Assembly (NCBI GenBank): GCA_943367595.1
Contig: CALRJS020000014.1
Coordinates: 1-64,000, forward strand
Length of the DNA stretch: 64,000 nucleotides
Source: MW101C3 sp943367595
GTDB lineage: Bacteria > Cyanobacteriota > Cyanobacteriia > PCC-6307 > Cyanobiaceae
Reading direction: 5' to 3'
Part shown: piece after piece, positions 41,840-50,240 of the stretch
Layout of the letters: each line of letters starts with the position of its first letter
How positions within the stretch are numbered: the first letter of the stretch is position 1
Notes under the pieces: generated by a model
The model's database searches: none
What the model saw: the letters and a program-made list of their open reading frames with translations, nothing else
What the model was told of the DNA's origin: nothing
Position numbers and translations under genes: made by a program

Positions 41840-42957
41840 CGCGACGTGTGATCAAGGTCGGCACCAGCCTGCTGCGGGGCTCGGCGGGTCGCGACACCGC
41901 CTGCGTGATCGCCGATCTGGCGGCCAGCCTCAGCCAGCAACGGCGCCGGGGCGATCAGGTCACCCTGGTGACCAGCGGCGCCGTGGGCCTGGGCTGCCAC
42001 GCCCTGCAGCTGGAGAAGCGCCCCACCGAAGTGGTGGCGCTGCAGGCGGCGGCGGCCGTGGGGCAGGGCCAGCTGATGGGGCTGTACGCCGAAGCCTTCG
42101 CCACCCATGGCGTCCGTGTGGCCCAGGTGCTGCTCACCCGCGGCGACCTGGCCTCGCGCCGCCGCTACCAGAACGCCTGCCGCACCCTGGAGCATCTGCT
42201 GGGCTGGGACGTGATTCCGATCGTCAACGAAAACGACACCCTGGCCACCGACGAACTGCGCTTCGGCGACAACGACACCCTCTCGGCGCTGGTGGCGGTG
42301 GCGATCGGCGCCGAGGAACTGGTGCTGCTCACCGATGTCGACCGGCTCTATTCCGGGGATCCCCGCAGCGATGCCAATGTCGAGCCGATCGAGGAGGTGC
42401 GCGATCTCCAGGAGCTGGCCCGGCTCAGCGGCGTGGCCAGCGGCGGCGGGCGCTGGGGCACCGGCGGCATGACCACCAAGCTCACCGCCGCCCGCATCGC
42501 CACCTCCAGCGGGGTGCGGGTGCGGCTGGCCGACGGCCGCGACCCGCGTGTGCTGGAGGCGTTGGTGGCCGGCGAAAAAGTGGGAACGGTGTTTAAGCCC
42601 AGCTCCAGGCCCCTGGCCGACCGCAAGGGCTGGATGGCCCATGCCCTGCTGCCCAAAGGGGATCTGGTGATCGATGCAGGGGCCCAGAAGGCGCTGGTGG
42701 AGCGGGGTGCGTCCCTGCTGGCGGTGGGCATCCGCGCCGTGGAGGGCCGCTTCGGCCGCCAGGACGCGGTGCGGCTGGTGTCGTTGCAGGGAGAGGAGAT
42801 CGGCCGGGGCCTCTGCGCCCTGAGCAGCGAGGAGGTGCGGCAGGTGCTGGGCCTCAGCAGCAGCGAGGTGCAGCGGGAGCTGCAGCAACCTGCAGGGGCA
42901 GCGGTGGTGCACCGCGACCATCTGGTGCTCACGGCCCTGGCAGCGGCCACCGACTGA
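41836..42957 (+). CDS. proB: Glutamate 5-kinase
   Basis: A 373-residue glutamate 5-kinase catalysing the first step of proline synthesis. The amino acid kinase domain starts at once (RVIKVGTSLLRG), with VTSGAVGLGC, VIPIVNENDTLATDELRFGDNDTLSALVA, VLLTDVDRLYSGDPR and GTGGMTTKLTAARIAT. The C-terminal ~90 residues form a PUA domain (KGWMAHALLPKGDLVIDAGA, VVHRDHLVL). Feedback inhibition by proline is expected for this architecture. Last gene of the overlapping GNAT-ruvX-DUF3727-yqeG-proB series. Confidence 0.95.
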   Translation: MTRRVIKVGTSLLRGSAGRDTACVIADLAASLSQQRRRGDQVTLVTSGAVGLGCHALQLEKRPTEVVALQAAAAVGQGQLMGLYAEAFATHGVRVAQVLLTRGDLASRRRYQNACRTLEHLLGWDVIPIVNENDTLATDELRFGDNDTLSALVAVAIGAEELVLLTDVDRLYSGDPRSDANVEPIEEVRDLQELARLSGVASGGGRWGTGGMTTKLTAARIATSSGVRVRLADGRDPRVLEALVAGEKVGTVFKPSSRPLADRKGWMAHALLPKGDLVIDAGAQKALVERGASLLAVGIRAVEGRFGRQDAVRLVSLQGEEIGRGLCALSSEEVRQVLGLSSSEVQRELQQPAGAAVVHRDHLVLTALAAATD

Positions 42958-43004
42958 CCGCAAGGCAGGCCTACGATCCGGCCTCAGTTCGCGGCTCCGG
43001 CAGC

Positions 43005-44057
43005 ATGCGCTTCAGCACCCTGCTGCTCCAGCTCGCCCAGCAGGGCGTGCTCAACGACACCGCACCGCGGCATCTCGCAGACGACCCTGAACTGAACGGG
43101 GCCGCCGCCGTCGACCAGGCCGCCTCCGGCCAGCTTTCCTTTCTCGAGCCTGGCCACCAGCTCAGTGCCGCCCTGGCCACCTGCCACGCCTCGGCGCTGC
43201 TGCTGCCGCTCGACGCGGAACTGCAGCAGTTGGCGCAGGAACGGGGCATGGCCTGGGTGGCCTTGAAGGATCCGCGGCTCGGCTTCGCCGAGTCCCTGGC
43301 GGCACTGCATCCGCCCCGGCACTGGCCCGCCGGCATTCACCCGTCGGCGGTGATCGATCCGAGCGCCAGCGTCGGCGCCGGCGTGCACATCGCCGCCCAT
43401 GTGGTGGTGGGGGCCGACTGCCTGGTGGGTGAGGGCTGCGTGCTCCATGCCGGCGTGGTGCTTTACCCCGATGTGCACCTGGCCGAAGGCTGCGAGGTGC
43501 ATGCCAATGCGGTGCTCCATCCCGGCAGCCGCCTGGCGCGCGGCTGCGTGGTGCACTCCAACGCCGTGATCGGCTCGGAGGGGTTCGGCTTCGTACCCAC
43601 CGCCAATGGCTGGCGCAAGATGCCCCAGACCGGCCTGGTGGTGCTGGAGGAGCAGGTGGAGGTGGGCTGCGGCACCACGATCGATCGCCCTTCGGTGGGG
43701 GAGACGCGCATCGGCGCCGGCACCAAGATCGACAACCTCGTGCAGATCGGCCATGGCGTCGTCACCGGCCGAGGTTGTGCGCTGGCCGCCCAGGTGGGCA
43801 TCGCCGGTGGCGCCCGTCTCGGCAACGGCGTGATCCTGGCGGGCCAGGTGGGCGTGGCCAACCGCACCACGATCGGTGATCGGGCAATCGCCTCGTCCAA
43901 GTCGGGCCTGCACGGTGACATCGCCGCCGGGGAGGTGGTGAGCGGCTATCCGGCGATCCCGAACCGGCTGTGGCTGCGCTGCTCGGCCGCCTTCAGCAAG
44001 TTGCCGGAGCTGGCCCGCAGCGTGCGCCAGCTCAAGGCCGCCGCCGGCGACCCCTGA
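43005..44057 (+). CDS. lpxD: UDP-3-O-acylglucosamine N-acyltransferase
   Basis: A 350-residue LpxD: an N-terminal acyl-binding domain (~1-100) with LSFLEPGHQLSAALATCHAS, then a left-handed beta helix of hexapeptide repeats (IHPSAVIDPSASVGAGVHIA onwards), the catalytic His in NLVQIGHGV, and a C-terminal helix. It transfers a hydroxyacyl chain to the 2-amino group of UDP-acylglucosamine in lipid A synthesis. Its presence indicates a lipopolysaccharide-bearing cyanobacterium. No other lpx gene is in the window; leuB follows after 70 bp. Confidence 0.92.
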   Translation: MRFSTLLLQLAQQGVLNDTAPRHLADDPELNGAAAVDQAASGQLSFLEPGHQLSAALATCHASALLLPLDAELQQLAQERGMAWVALKDPRLGFAESLAALHPPRHWPAGIHPSAVIDPSASVGAGVHIAAHVVVGADCLVGEGCVLHAGVVLYPDVHLAEGCEVHANAVLHPGSRLARGCVVHSNAVIGSEGFGFVPTANGWRKMPQTGLVVLEEQVEVGCGTTIDRPSVGETRIGAGTKIDNLVQIGHGVVTGRGCALAAQVGIAGGARLGNGVILAGQVGVANRTTIGDRAIASSKSGLHGDIAAGEVVSGYPAIPNRLWLRCSAAFSKLPELARSVRQLKAAAGDP

Positions 44058-44127
44058 TGGCTGTGCGGGTGGATCAGCGCCTGAGCCGGTAATCTCGCCA
44101 GTTGCCCCCGCCGCCTCGGCTGAACGC

Positions 44128-45216
44128 ATGACCACGTACCGGATCACCCTCCTGCCCGGCGACGGCATCGGTCCGGAGATCACGGCGGTGGCCAGGCGGC
44201 TGCTGGAGGCGGTGAGCGCCAGCCACGGTTTTTCGCTCAGCTTCGACGAACAACCGGTGGGAGGTGCGGCGATCGACGCCTGCGGCGTGCCGTTGCCGGA
44301 GACCACGCTCGAGGCCTGCCGCCAGAGCGATGCGGTGCTGCTGGCGGCGATCGGTGGTCCCCGCTACGACGCACTGCCGCGCGAGCAGCGCCCCGAGAGT
44401 GGCCTGCTGGCCCTCAGGGCGGGCCTCGGCCTGTTCGCCAACCTGCGACCGGTGAAGATCATTCCGGCCCTGGCGGGTGCCAGCAGCCTCAAGCCTGAGG
44501 TGATCGAGGGCGTCGACCTGATGGTGGTGCGCGAGCTCACCGGCGGCATCTACTTCGGCACCCCGAAAGGCCGGGTGGAGGCCGGTGGGCATGTGCGTGC
44601 CTTCAACACCATGGCCTACAGCGACTACGAAATCGATCGCATCGCCAAGGTGGCGTTCCAGCTGGCGGCGGAGCGTCGCGGACGCCTGTGTTCGGTCGAC
44701 AAGGCCAACGTGCTCGATGTGAGCCAGCTCTGGCGCGACCGGGTCACGGCGATGGCCGCCGACTATCCGGCGGTGGAGCTCAGCCACCTCTACGTCGACA
44801 ACGCCGCCATGCAACTGGTGCGCTGGCCGAAGCAGTTCGATGTGCTGCTCACCAGCAACCTCTTCGGCGACATCCTCAGCGACGAAGCCGCCATGCTCAC
44901 CGGCAGCATCGGCATGTTGCCGTCCGCCTCCCTGGGCAGCGACGGGCCCGGCCTGTTCGAGCCGGTGCACGGCTCAGCGCCCGACATCGCCGGCCAGGAC
45001 GTGGCCAATCCGATGGCGATGGTGCTCTCGGCCGCCATGCTGCTGCGGGTGGGTCTGCAGCGGCCTGAGGCCGCCGACGCCCTGGAGCGGGCCGTCGACC
45101 AGGTGCTGGCGGCGGGTTGCCGCACCGCCGACCTGATCGGTGAGGCCGGCCTGGCCGCTGGCTGCACGCGGCTGGGTTGCGCCGCGATCGGTGATCGGCT
45201 GCTGGAAGCCCTCTGA
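44128..45216 (+). CDS. leuB: 3-Isopropylmalate dehydrogenase
   Basis: A 362-residue NAD-dependent decarboxylating dehydrogenase of leucine synthesis: RITLLPGDGIGPEITAVARR, RPESGLLALRAGLGLFANLRP with substrate-binding Arg residues, VVRELTGGIYFGTPKGR, SVDKANVLDVSQLWRD, then LFGDILSDEAAMLTGSIGML with the metal-binding Asp pair and PVHGSAPDIAGQDVANP for NAD. All conserved residues are present. Confidence 0.95.
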   Translation: MTTYRITLLPGDGIGPEITAVARRLLEAVSASHGFSLSFDEQPVGGAAIDACGVPLPETTLEACRQSDAVLLAAIGGPRYDALPREQRPESGLLALRAGLGLFANLRPVKIIPALAGASSLKPEVIEGVDLMVVRELTGGIYFGTPKGRVEAGGHVRAFNTMAYSDYEIDRIAKVAFQLAAERRGRLCSVDKANVLDVSQLWRDRVTAMAADYPAVELSHLYVDNAAMQLVRWPKQFDVLLTSNLFGDILSDEAAMLTGSIGMLPSASLGSDGPGLFEPVHGSAPDIAGQDVANPMAMVLSAAMLLRVGLQRPEAADALERAVDQVLAAGCRTADLIGEAGLAAGCTRLGCAAIGDRLLEAL

Positions 45217-45263
45217 CCGGCGACCTGCCAAACTCACAGCCTCGTTTCTCCCCCGCTGCACCG

Positions 45264-46166
45264 ATGTCCAAACGTCACCCGGTCGTGGCTGTCACCGGTT
45301 CCTCGGGCGCAGGCACCAGCACGGTCAAGCGCGCCTTTGAGCACATCTTCCAGCGGGAGGGCATCCAGCCGGTGGTGGTGGAGGGCGACAGCTTCCACCG
45401 CTTCGAGCGCGGCCCGATGAAGGAGGAGATGGCCCAGGCCCAGGCCAACGGCATCAACTTCTCCCACTTCGGTCCGGAAGCCAACCTCTTCGATCAGCTC
45501 GAGGATCTGTTCCGCGCCTACGGCGAAACCGGCAGCGGCAAGAAGCGCTACTACCTGCACTCGGTTGAAGAGGCCGCCGAGCACAACGCCCGGCTCGGCA
45601 CCCAGCTCGATCCCGGACAGTTCACGCCCTGGGAAGAGATCCCCACCGGCACCGATCTGCTCTTCTACGAAGGCCTGCACGGCGGCGTGAAGGGCGACGG
45701 CTACGACGTGGCCTCCCTGGTCGACCTGCTGATCGGCGTCGTGCCGATCGCCAACCTGGAATGGATCCAGAAGATCAGCCGTGACAACGCCGAGCGGGGC
45801 TACTCCGCCGAAACGATCGTGGACACGATCCTGCGGCGCATGCCCGACTACATCAACCACATCTGCCCCCAGTTCAGCCGCACCGACATCAACTTCCAGC
45901 GGGTGCCCACGGTGGACACCTCCAACCCGTTCATCTGCCGCAACATCCCCACCCCCGACGAGAGCTTCGTGATCATTCACTTCCGCAAAGGGGCGCGGGA
46001 GAAGTGGGGGATCGATTTCTCCTACCTGCTGCGCATGATCAACGGCTCCTTCATGTCGAGCCCCACGAGCATCGTGGTGAATGGCGGCAAGATGGGCTTC
46101 GCCATGGAGCTGATCCTCACCCCGATCATCCACCGGCTGATCGAGGATAAGAAGAGCCTCTTCTGA
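45264..46166 (+). CDS. prk: Phosphoribulokinase, proteobacterial (class I)-like
   Basis: A 300-residue phosphoribulokinase phosphorylating ribulose-5-phosphate in the Calvin cycle. The P-loop is VTGSSGAGTSTVKRAF (about 9-24), followed by VVEGDSFHRFERGPM, LLFYEGLHGGVKGDGYDVA and FSRTDINFQRVPTVDTSNPF. These segments match the octameric proteobacterial enzymes more than the ~335-residue plant/cyanobacterial (class II) enzyme. Only two cysteines occur (HICPQF, FICRN), and the P-loop cysteine pair used for thioredoxin/CP12 control is missing. Redox control of the usual type is thus not expected. Whether the genome has another prk cannot be seen. Confidence 0.88.
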   Translation: MSKRHPVVAVTGSSGAGTSTVKRAFEHIFQREGIQPVVVEGDSFHRFERGPMKEEMAQAQANGINFSHFGPEANLFDQLEDLFRAYGETGSGKKRYYLHSVEEAAEHNARLGTQLDPGQFTPWEEIPTGTDLLFYEGLHGGVKGDGYDVASLVDLLIGVVPIANLEWIQKISRDNAERGYSAETIVDTILRRMPDYINHICPQFSRTDINFQRVPTVDTSNPFICRNIPTPDESFVIIHFRKGAREKWGIDFSYLLRMINGSFMSSPTSIVVNGGKMGFAMELILTPIIHRLIEDKKSLF

Positions 46167-46260
46167 CCGATTAGGCTGCGCCCAAAGGTCGCGCCGGGGG
46201 AGGACGATTTCCATCGCCACATCTCCTGATTCTTCATCCGGTTCCGTCCCTCCGTCGTTC

Positions 46261-46533
46261 GTGATTCGGGGGGCCGCCGGCGCGGCCAGCCATTCCATGC
46301 GCTGGGATCGGATCAACAGCGGCGATGTGCTTCGGCGAGCCCGTCAGGTGTATTTCCACTACTGCGAACACGTCCCCGGCGGTAGTGAACCGCTGGGGAT
46401 CGTGCTGCAGGAGGCCACCGATCAGGGCCGGGTGGTGTTCGAAGCCCCGGTGCTGCTGCCGGAAGAGCGGTTCATTCCGCTGGAGATGATTGGCGGGCGG
46501 GGCACACGCACCCGCAACAACCGACGTCCATGA
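46261..46533 (+). CDS. Conserved-type hypothetical protein
   Basis: A 90-residue soluble protein (RWDRINSGDVLRRARQVYFH, YCEHVPGGSEPLGIVLQEAT, LLPEERFIPLEMIGGRG) with coding-like composition but no family I can name. GTG 46261 lacks a ribosome-binding site; a strong purine run GGGGGAGG at 46196-46203 lies just before an in-frame ATT at 46207, so the protein may start earlier with a Ser-rich stretch. The stop overlaps the prepilin peptidase start (ATGA). Confidence 0.6.
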   Translation: MIRGAAGAASHSMRWDRINSGDVLRRARQVYFHYCEHVPGGSEPLGIVLQEATDQGRVVFEAPVLLPEERFIPLEMIGGRGTRTRNNRRP

Positions 46534-47372
46534 CCCCGATCAGCCTCGAACCGATCGCCGTGCTGGCTGCCGTGCTGGGCGCCTGCGTCGGCAGTTTCCT
46601 GAATGTGGTGGCCTGGCGCCTGCCGCGCCGCGAATCCATTCTTTCGCCCCCCAGCCACTGCCCCCACTGCGGCGCCACGCTGGCCTGGTACGAAAACCTG
46701 CCGGTGCTGGGCTGGCTGTGGCTACGGGGCCGCTGCAACCACTGCCACGCACCGATTTCTCCCCGTTACCCGCTGGTGGAGCTGCTCACCGCCGGGCTGT
46801 GGGTGGGGGTCGTGCTGGCCCGTCCTTCCGCCATGGGCGCCCCGCCGTTCTGGCTGCTGATGATTGCCGGCTGGGCGTTGATCAGCCTGCTGGTGCCGAT
46901 GGTGCTGATCGATGCCGATCAGCTGTGGCTGCCGGAGCCGCTCTGCCGCTGGGGCCTGGTGGGAGGCCTGGTCGTCACTGCCCTGCTGGGGATCAGCCAG
47001 TCGGAAGCGATCGCCCGCCAGCTTCTGATCGACCACCTGCTCGCCGCCGCCGTGGGGCTGCTGGTGTTCGAAGGGCTCAGCGCCCTGGGCGAGAAGCTGC
47101 TGGGCCGCCCGGCGCTTGGTCTGGGCGACGCCAAACTCACGGCCCTGCTGGGCGCCTGGCTCGGGCTGAAGGGCATGGGCCTGGCGGTGGCTCTGGCCGT
47201 GCTGGGGGGCGCGGCACTGGGCTCGATCGGCCGCCTCACCGGCCGGCTGGGTCCGAATCAGCCCTTCCCGTTCGGCCCCTTTCTGGCCTTCGGAGGCATC
47301 GCGGTGTGGCTGGCAGGCGAAGGCTGGTGGTTGCGCTGGTTCGGCGGCTGGCTGGGCTACCAGGGCCTCTGA
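46530..47372 (+). CDS. pilD: Type IV prepilin peptidase / N-methyltransferase
   Basis: A 280-residue A24-family membrane aspartyl peptidase. The N-terminal region has GSFLNVVAWRLPRRES and a zinc site with two Cys-x2-Cys pairs (CPHCGA, CNHCHA), as in bifunctional PilD enzymes that cleave and methylate type IV pilins. The two catalytic aspartates are in VLIDADQLWLPEPL and GLGDAKLTALLGAWLG. About seven hydrophobic segments follow. It would process pilins for motility or DNA uptake; no pilin gene is in the window. Coupled to the upstream hypothetical by a 4-bp overlap. Confidence 0.9.
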   Translation: MTPISLEPIAVLAAVLGACVGSFLNVVAWRLPRRESILSPPSHCPHCGATLAWYENLPVLGWLWLRGRCNHCHAPISPRYPLVELLTAGLWVGVVLARPSAMGAPPFWLLMIAGWALISLLVPMVLIDADQLWLPEPLCRWGLVGGLVVTALLGISQSEAIARQLLIDHLLAAAVGLLVFEGLSALGEKLLGRPALGLGDAKLTALLGAWLGLKGMGLAVALAVLGGAALGSIGRLTGRLGPNQPFPFGPFLAFGGIAVWLAGEGWWLRWFGGWLGYQGL

Positions 47373-47446
47373 GCGGCTGGCAGCGGTATGGAGCTGGCAG
47401 CGGCGGCGTTTAATGGGAATCCGTCCCTGCGCCTGTCGCCTCTCCC

Positions 47447-48322
47447 GTGTCGCTGTTCGACTGGTTCGCCGATCGCCGCAAGGCTGCACCGGTGGTGCGC
47501 ACCCCCCAGGAACTCGACGAGGGCGATGGGCTCTGGAGCAAGTGCCCGGAATGCGGGCTGGTGGTCTACCGCAAAGACCTGATCGCCAACGCCAGCGTCT
47601 GCAGCGGCTGCGGCCACCATCTGCGCATCGACAGTGAGGCCCGCCTGCGGCTGATCGCCGATGAGGGCACGTTCCAGCCACTCGACACCGATCTTTCCCC
47701 CACCGATCCGCTCGCCTTCAAAGACCGGCGCAGCTATGCCGATCGCCTGCGCGACACCCAGAGCAGCACCGGTCTGCGCGATGCGGTGATCACCGGCCTC
47801 TGCCGGATCGAAGGCATGCCCCTGGCGCTGGGCGTGATGGATTTCCGCTTCATGGGCGGCTCCATGGGTTCGGTGGTGGGCGAGAAGCTCACCCGCATGA
47901 TCGAAACCGCCACCTTCCGGCGCTATCCGGTGCTGATCGTGTGTGCGTCCGGTGGGGCCCGCATGCAGGAGGGCATGCTCAGCCTGATGCAGATGGCCAA
48001 GATTTCCGGCGCCCTGCAACGGCACCGGCAGGAGGAGCTGCTCTACATCCCCCTGCTCACCCACCCCACCACCGGTGGGGTCACCGCCAGCTTCGCGATG
48101 CTGGGCGACCTGATCCTGGCCGAACCGAAAGCCTTGATCGGCTTCGCCGGGCGCCGGGTGATCGAGCAGACCCTGCGCGAGAAGCTGCCGGAAGGCTTCC
48201 AGACGGCCGAATATCTGCAGGATCACGGCTTCGTCGACCTGATCGTGCCCCGCACCCGCTTCCGCTCCACCTTCGCGAGCCTGCTGCGGTTGCATGGCGT
48301 CACCCCCGCCGTGGCCGCCTGA
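47447..48322 (+). CDS. accD: Acetyl-CoA carboxylase carboxyltransferase subunit beta
   Basis: A 291-residue AccD starting at GTG 47447: an N-terminal zinc ribbon with C33, C36, C52 and C55 (KCPECG, CSGCGHH), then the crotonase-type carboxyltransferase fold with DFRFMGGSMGSVVGEKLTR and CASGGARMQEGMLSLMQMAK and IGFAGRRVIEQTL. With AccA it moves carboxyl from biotin to acetyl-CoA in fatty acid synthesis. The stop shares bases with a following ATG (TGATG at 48320-48324). Confidence 0.95.
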   Translation: MSLFDWFADRRKAAPVVRTPQELDEGDGLWSKCPECGLVVYRKDLIANASVCSGCGHHLRIDSEARLRLIADEGTFQPLDTDLSPTDPLAFKDRRSYADRLRDTQSSTGLRDAVITGLCRIEGMPLALGVMDFRFMGGSMGSVVGEKLTRMIETATFRRYPVLIVCASGGARMQEGMLSLMQMAKISGALQRHRQEELLYIPLLTHPTTGGVTASFAMLGDLILAEPKALIGFAGRRVIEQTLREKLPEGFQTAEYLQDHGFVDLIVPRTRFRSTFASLLRLHGVTPAVAA

Positions 48323-48456
48323 TGGCCTGGCTCACCAAGAAACGCTTGCTGCCGCTTTTTCAGCTCTGTTCGCGGCACGAGCCTGACCATCGGAAGTGGT
48401 CGCTGGCGCACCGGATCTGTTCGCTTGCCTACCAGTCCTGGTCATTGGCACGAGCA

Positions 48457-48942
48457 ATGGCTTCCGGCTGCAAGCTCCGGGGCGTCATGGTGGCCGCCGC
48501 GCTGCTGCTGGCGTTGCTCCCTGCGCTGCTGCTGCCGGCCCCCGGCTGGTCGGGTGGTGCAGCCCTCGCCGGTCCGGTCAGCTGGAAGGAGGTGCCCGCC
48601 ACAGCGGAAGGGCGCCAGTGGTGGGATGAGGGCAGCCTGAGGCTGAGCCGTGAGGGCTGGCTCTCCGTGCTGAGCCGCTTTCAACCGGCGCCGCCACCGG
48701 AAACAGACGACTCCGGCAACGCCACAAAGACCAAGGCACGGCCCGGTCAGCTGTATGTGATGGACCTCGACTGCGGCCAGCGGCTCTATCGCGACACCTC
48801 CGTGAATGGCCTGCCCCGCTTCGGCGCCGACTGGCAGCCCACCGGAGGGGATGCCCTGATCAGCGCGGTGCTGGAGGAAGCCTGCGCCGCCGGCGCCCCC
48901 CTGCTGGCCTCCCCCGGTACTCCCCTGCAGGCCCTGCGATGA
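48457..48942 (+). CDS. Exported hypothetical protein downstream of accD
   Basis: The likely start is ATG 48457, giving a signal peptide (VMVAAALLLALLPALLLPAPGW) and a mature part of about 130 residues with GRQWWDEGSLRLSREGWLSV, LYVMDLDCGQRLYRDTSVNG and LEEACA. The frame opens earlier at ATG 48322 within the accD stop, but the extra 45 residues contain a repetitive WSLAHR/CSLAYQ/WSLARA stretch that reads like non-coding DNA repeats. I do not know the family. It overlaps the next oxidoreductase gene by 4 bp (ATGA). Confidence 0.55.
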   Translation: MASGCKLRGVMVAAALLLALLPALLLPAPGWSGGAALAGPVSWKEVPATAEGRQWWDEGSLRLSREGWLSVLSRFQPAPPPETDDSGNATKTKARPGQLYVMDLDCGQRLYRDTSVNGLPRFGADWQPTGGDALISAVLEEACAAGAPLLASPGTPLQALR

Positions 48943-50099
48943 CACAGCACGAAGCGGCGCCACTGAGGGTGGCGGTGGCTGGCCTGGGATTCGGCGAAAA
49001 GGTGCACCTGCCGGCCCTGCGCGCCAGTGGCAGCACCGAACCGGTGGCGCTCTGGCACCCCCGCCGCGAGCGGGTGGAGCAGGCCGCCAGCGCCGCCTCC
49101 CTGCCTGGCTTCACCAACTTCGAGGCTCTGCTGGCGGAGCCCGGCATCGAAGCGGTGGTGATCGCCACGCCGCCCGCCCCCCGCTTTGCCCTGGCGAAGG
49201 CCGCCCTCCATGCCGGCAAGCACCTGCTGCTCGAGAAGCCCGTGGGCGTGTCGGCAGAGCAGGTGGAGGAGCTGCAACGGTTGGCGATCAGCCGCGGGCT
49301 GCAGGTGGCGGTCAACTTCGAATACCGGGCAGTGCCGGTGTTTCAGCAGCTGGCGGCCCTGCTGGCGGCGGGCGTGATCGGCGATCCCTGGCTGGTGAAG
49401 CTCGACTGGCTGATGAGCAGCCGCGCCGACGCTTCCCGCCCCTGGAACTGGTATGCCCAACGCAGCGAGGGTGGCGGTGTGCTCGGCGCCCTGGGCACCC
49501 ATGCCTTCGACATGCTGCACTGGCTGATTGGGCCTACACGGGAGCTGCAGGGGGCACTCTCCACCGCCATCGACGCCCGCCCCCTGCCCGATGGCAGCGG
49601 CCGCCTGGCTCCCGTGGATGCGGAGGACATCGCCCTGCTGCAGCTGGGCCTCGATGCGGTCGCCGCTACAGGCTTCGGCACAGGCGGCGCTGCAGGGAGT
49701 GGTGCAGGAAGCCAGCGCTTGGTGCCGGCCCAGGTGAGCCTGGCGGCGGTGACTCTTCAGGGGCGTGGCTGCTGGCTCGAGTTCTACGGCAGCGAAGGCA
49801 CCTTGGTACTGGGCAGCGACAACCAGAGCGACTACGTGCACGGCTTCCACCTCTGGCGAGCAGGCCGAGGCGAAGCGTTGCAACCGGTGCCGGTGGACCC
49901 TGCACTGGCCTTTGCCCGCACCTGGGCCGATGGGCGGATCGCCCCGGTGGCGCGGCTGCACCGCTGGTGGGCCGAAAGCGTGCGCTCCGGTCAGCCGATG
50001 GTGCCGGGTCTCAGCGAGGGGTTCCGCAGCCAGCTCTGCTGCGATCTGGCCATCGCCGCCGCCGACACCGGCCTGCGCCAGACCCTGCCGGTGGGTTGA
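48939..50099 (+). CDS. Gfo/Idh/MocA family oxidoreductase
   Basis: A 386-residue NAD(P)-dependent oxidoreductase. The Rossmann N-terminus is RVAVAGLGFGEKVHLPALRA, followed by VVIATPPAPRFALAKAALHAGKHLLLEKPVGVS with the conserved EKP motif; the C-terminal domain has GVLGALGTHAFDMLHWLIG, the usual catalytic-region His. These enzymes act on sugars, inositols or, in biliverdin reductases, tetrapyrroles; the substrate cannot be told. About 20 extra Gly/Ala residues (TGFGTGGAAGSGAGSQ) interrupt the C-terminal domain. Confidence 0.82.
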   Translation: MTQHEAAPLRVAVAGLGFGEKVHLPALRASGSTEPVALWHPRRERVEQAASAASLPGFTNFEALLAEPGIEAVVIATPPAPRFALAKAALHAGKHLLLEKPVGVSAEQVEELQRLAISRGLQVAVNFEYRAVPVFQQLAALLAAGVIGDPWLVKLDWLMSSRADASRPWNWYAQRSEGGGVLGALGTHAFDMLHWLIGPTRELQGALSTAIDARPLPDGSGRLAPVDAEDIALLQLGLDAVAATGFGTGGAAGSGAGSQRLVPAQVSLAAVTLQGRGCWLEFYGSEGTLVLGSDNQSDYVHGFHLWRAGRGEALQPVPVDPALAFARTWADGRIAPVARLHRWWAESVRSGQPMVPGLSEGFRSQLCCDLAIAAADTGLRQTLPVG

Positions 50100-50240
50100 G
50101 AGCGATCAGCATCGCCTAGAGTCGCGCGCATCCCGCGTCAGGGTTTCGAAGCCGGTGGCCTGGTCTCTTGGTCCGCCTTCCCTCGTTCACCGCGCAGGTG
50201 CCCCCGACGTGCACACCCACACCCTCAGAGGTATTCCCCC

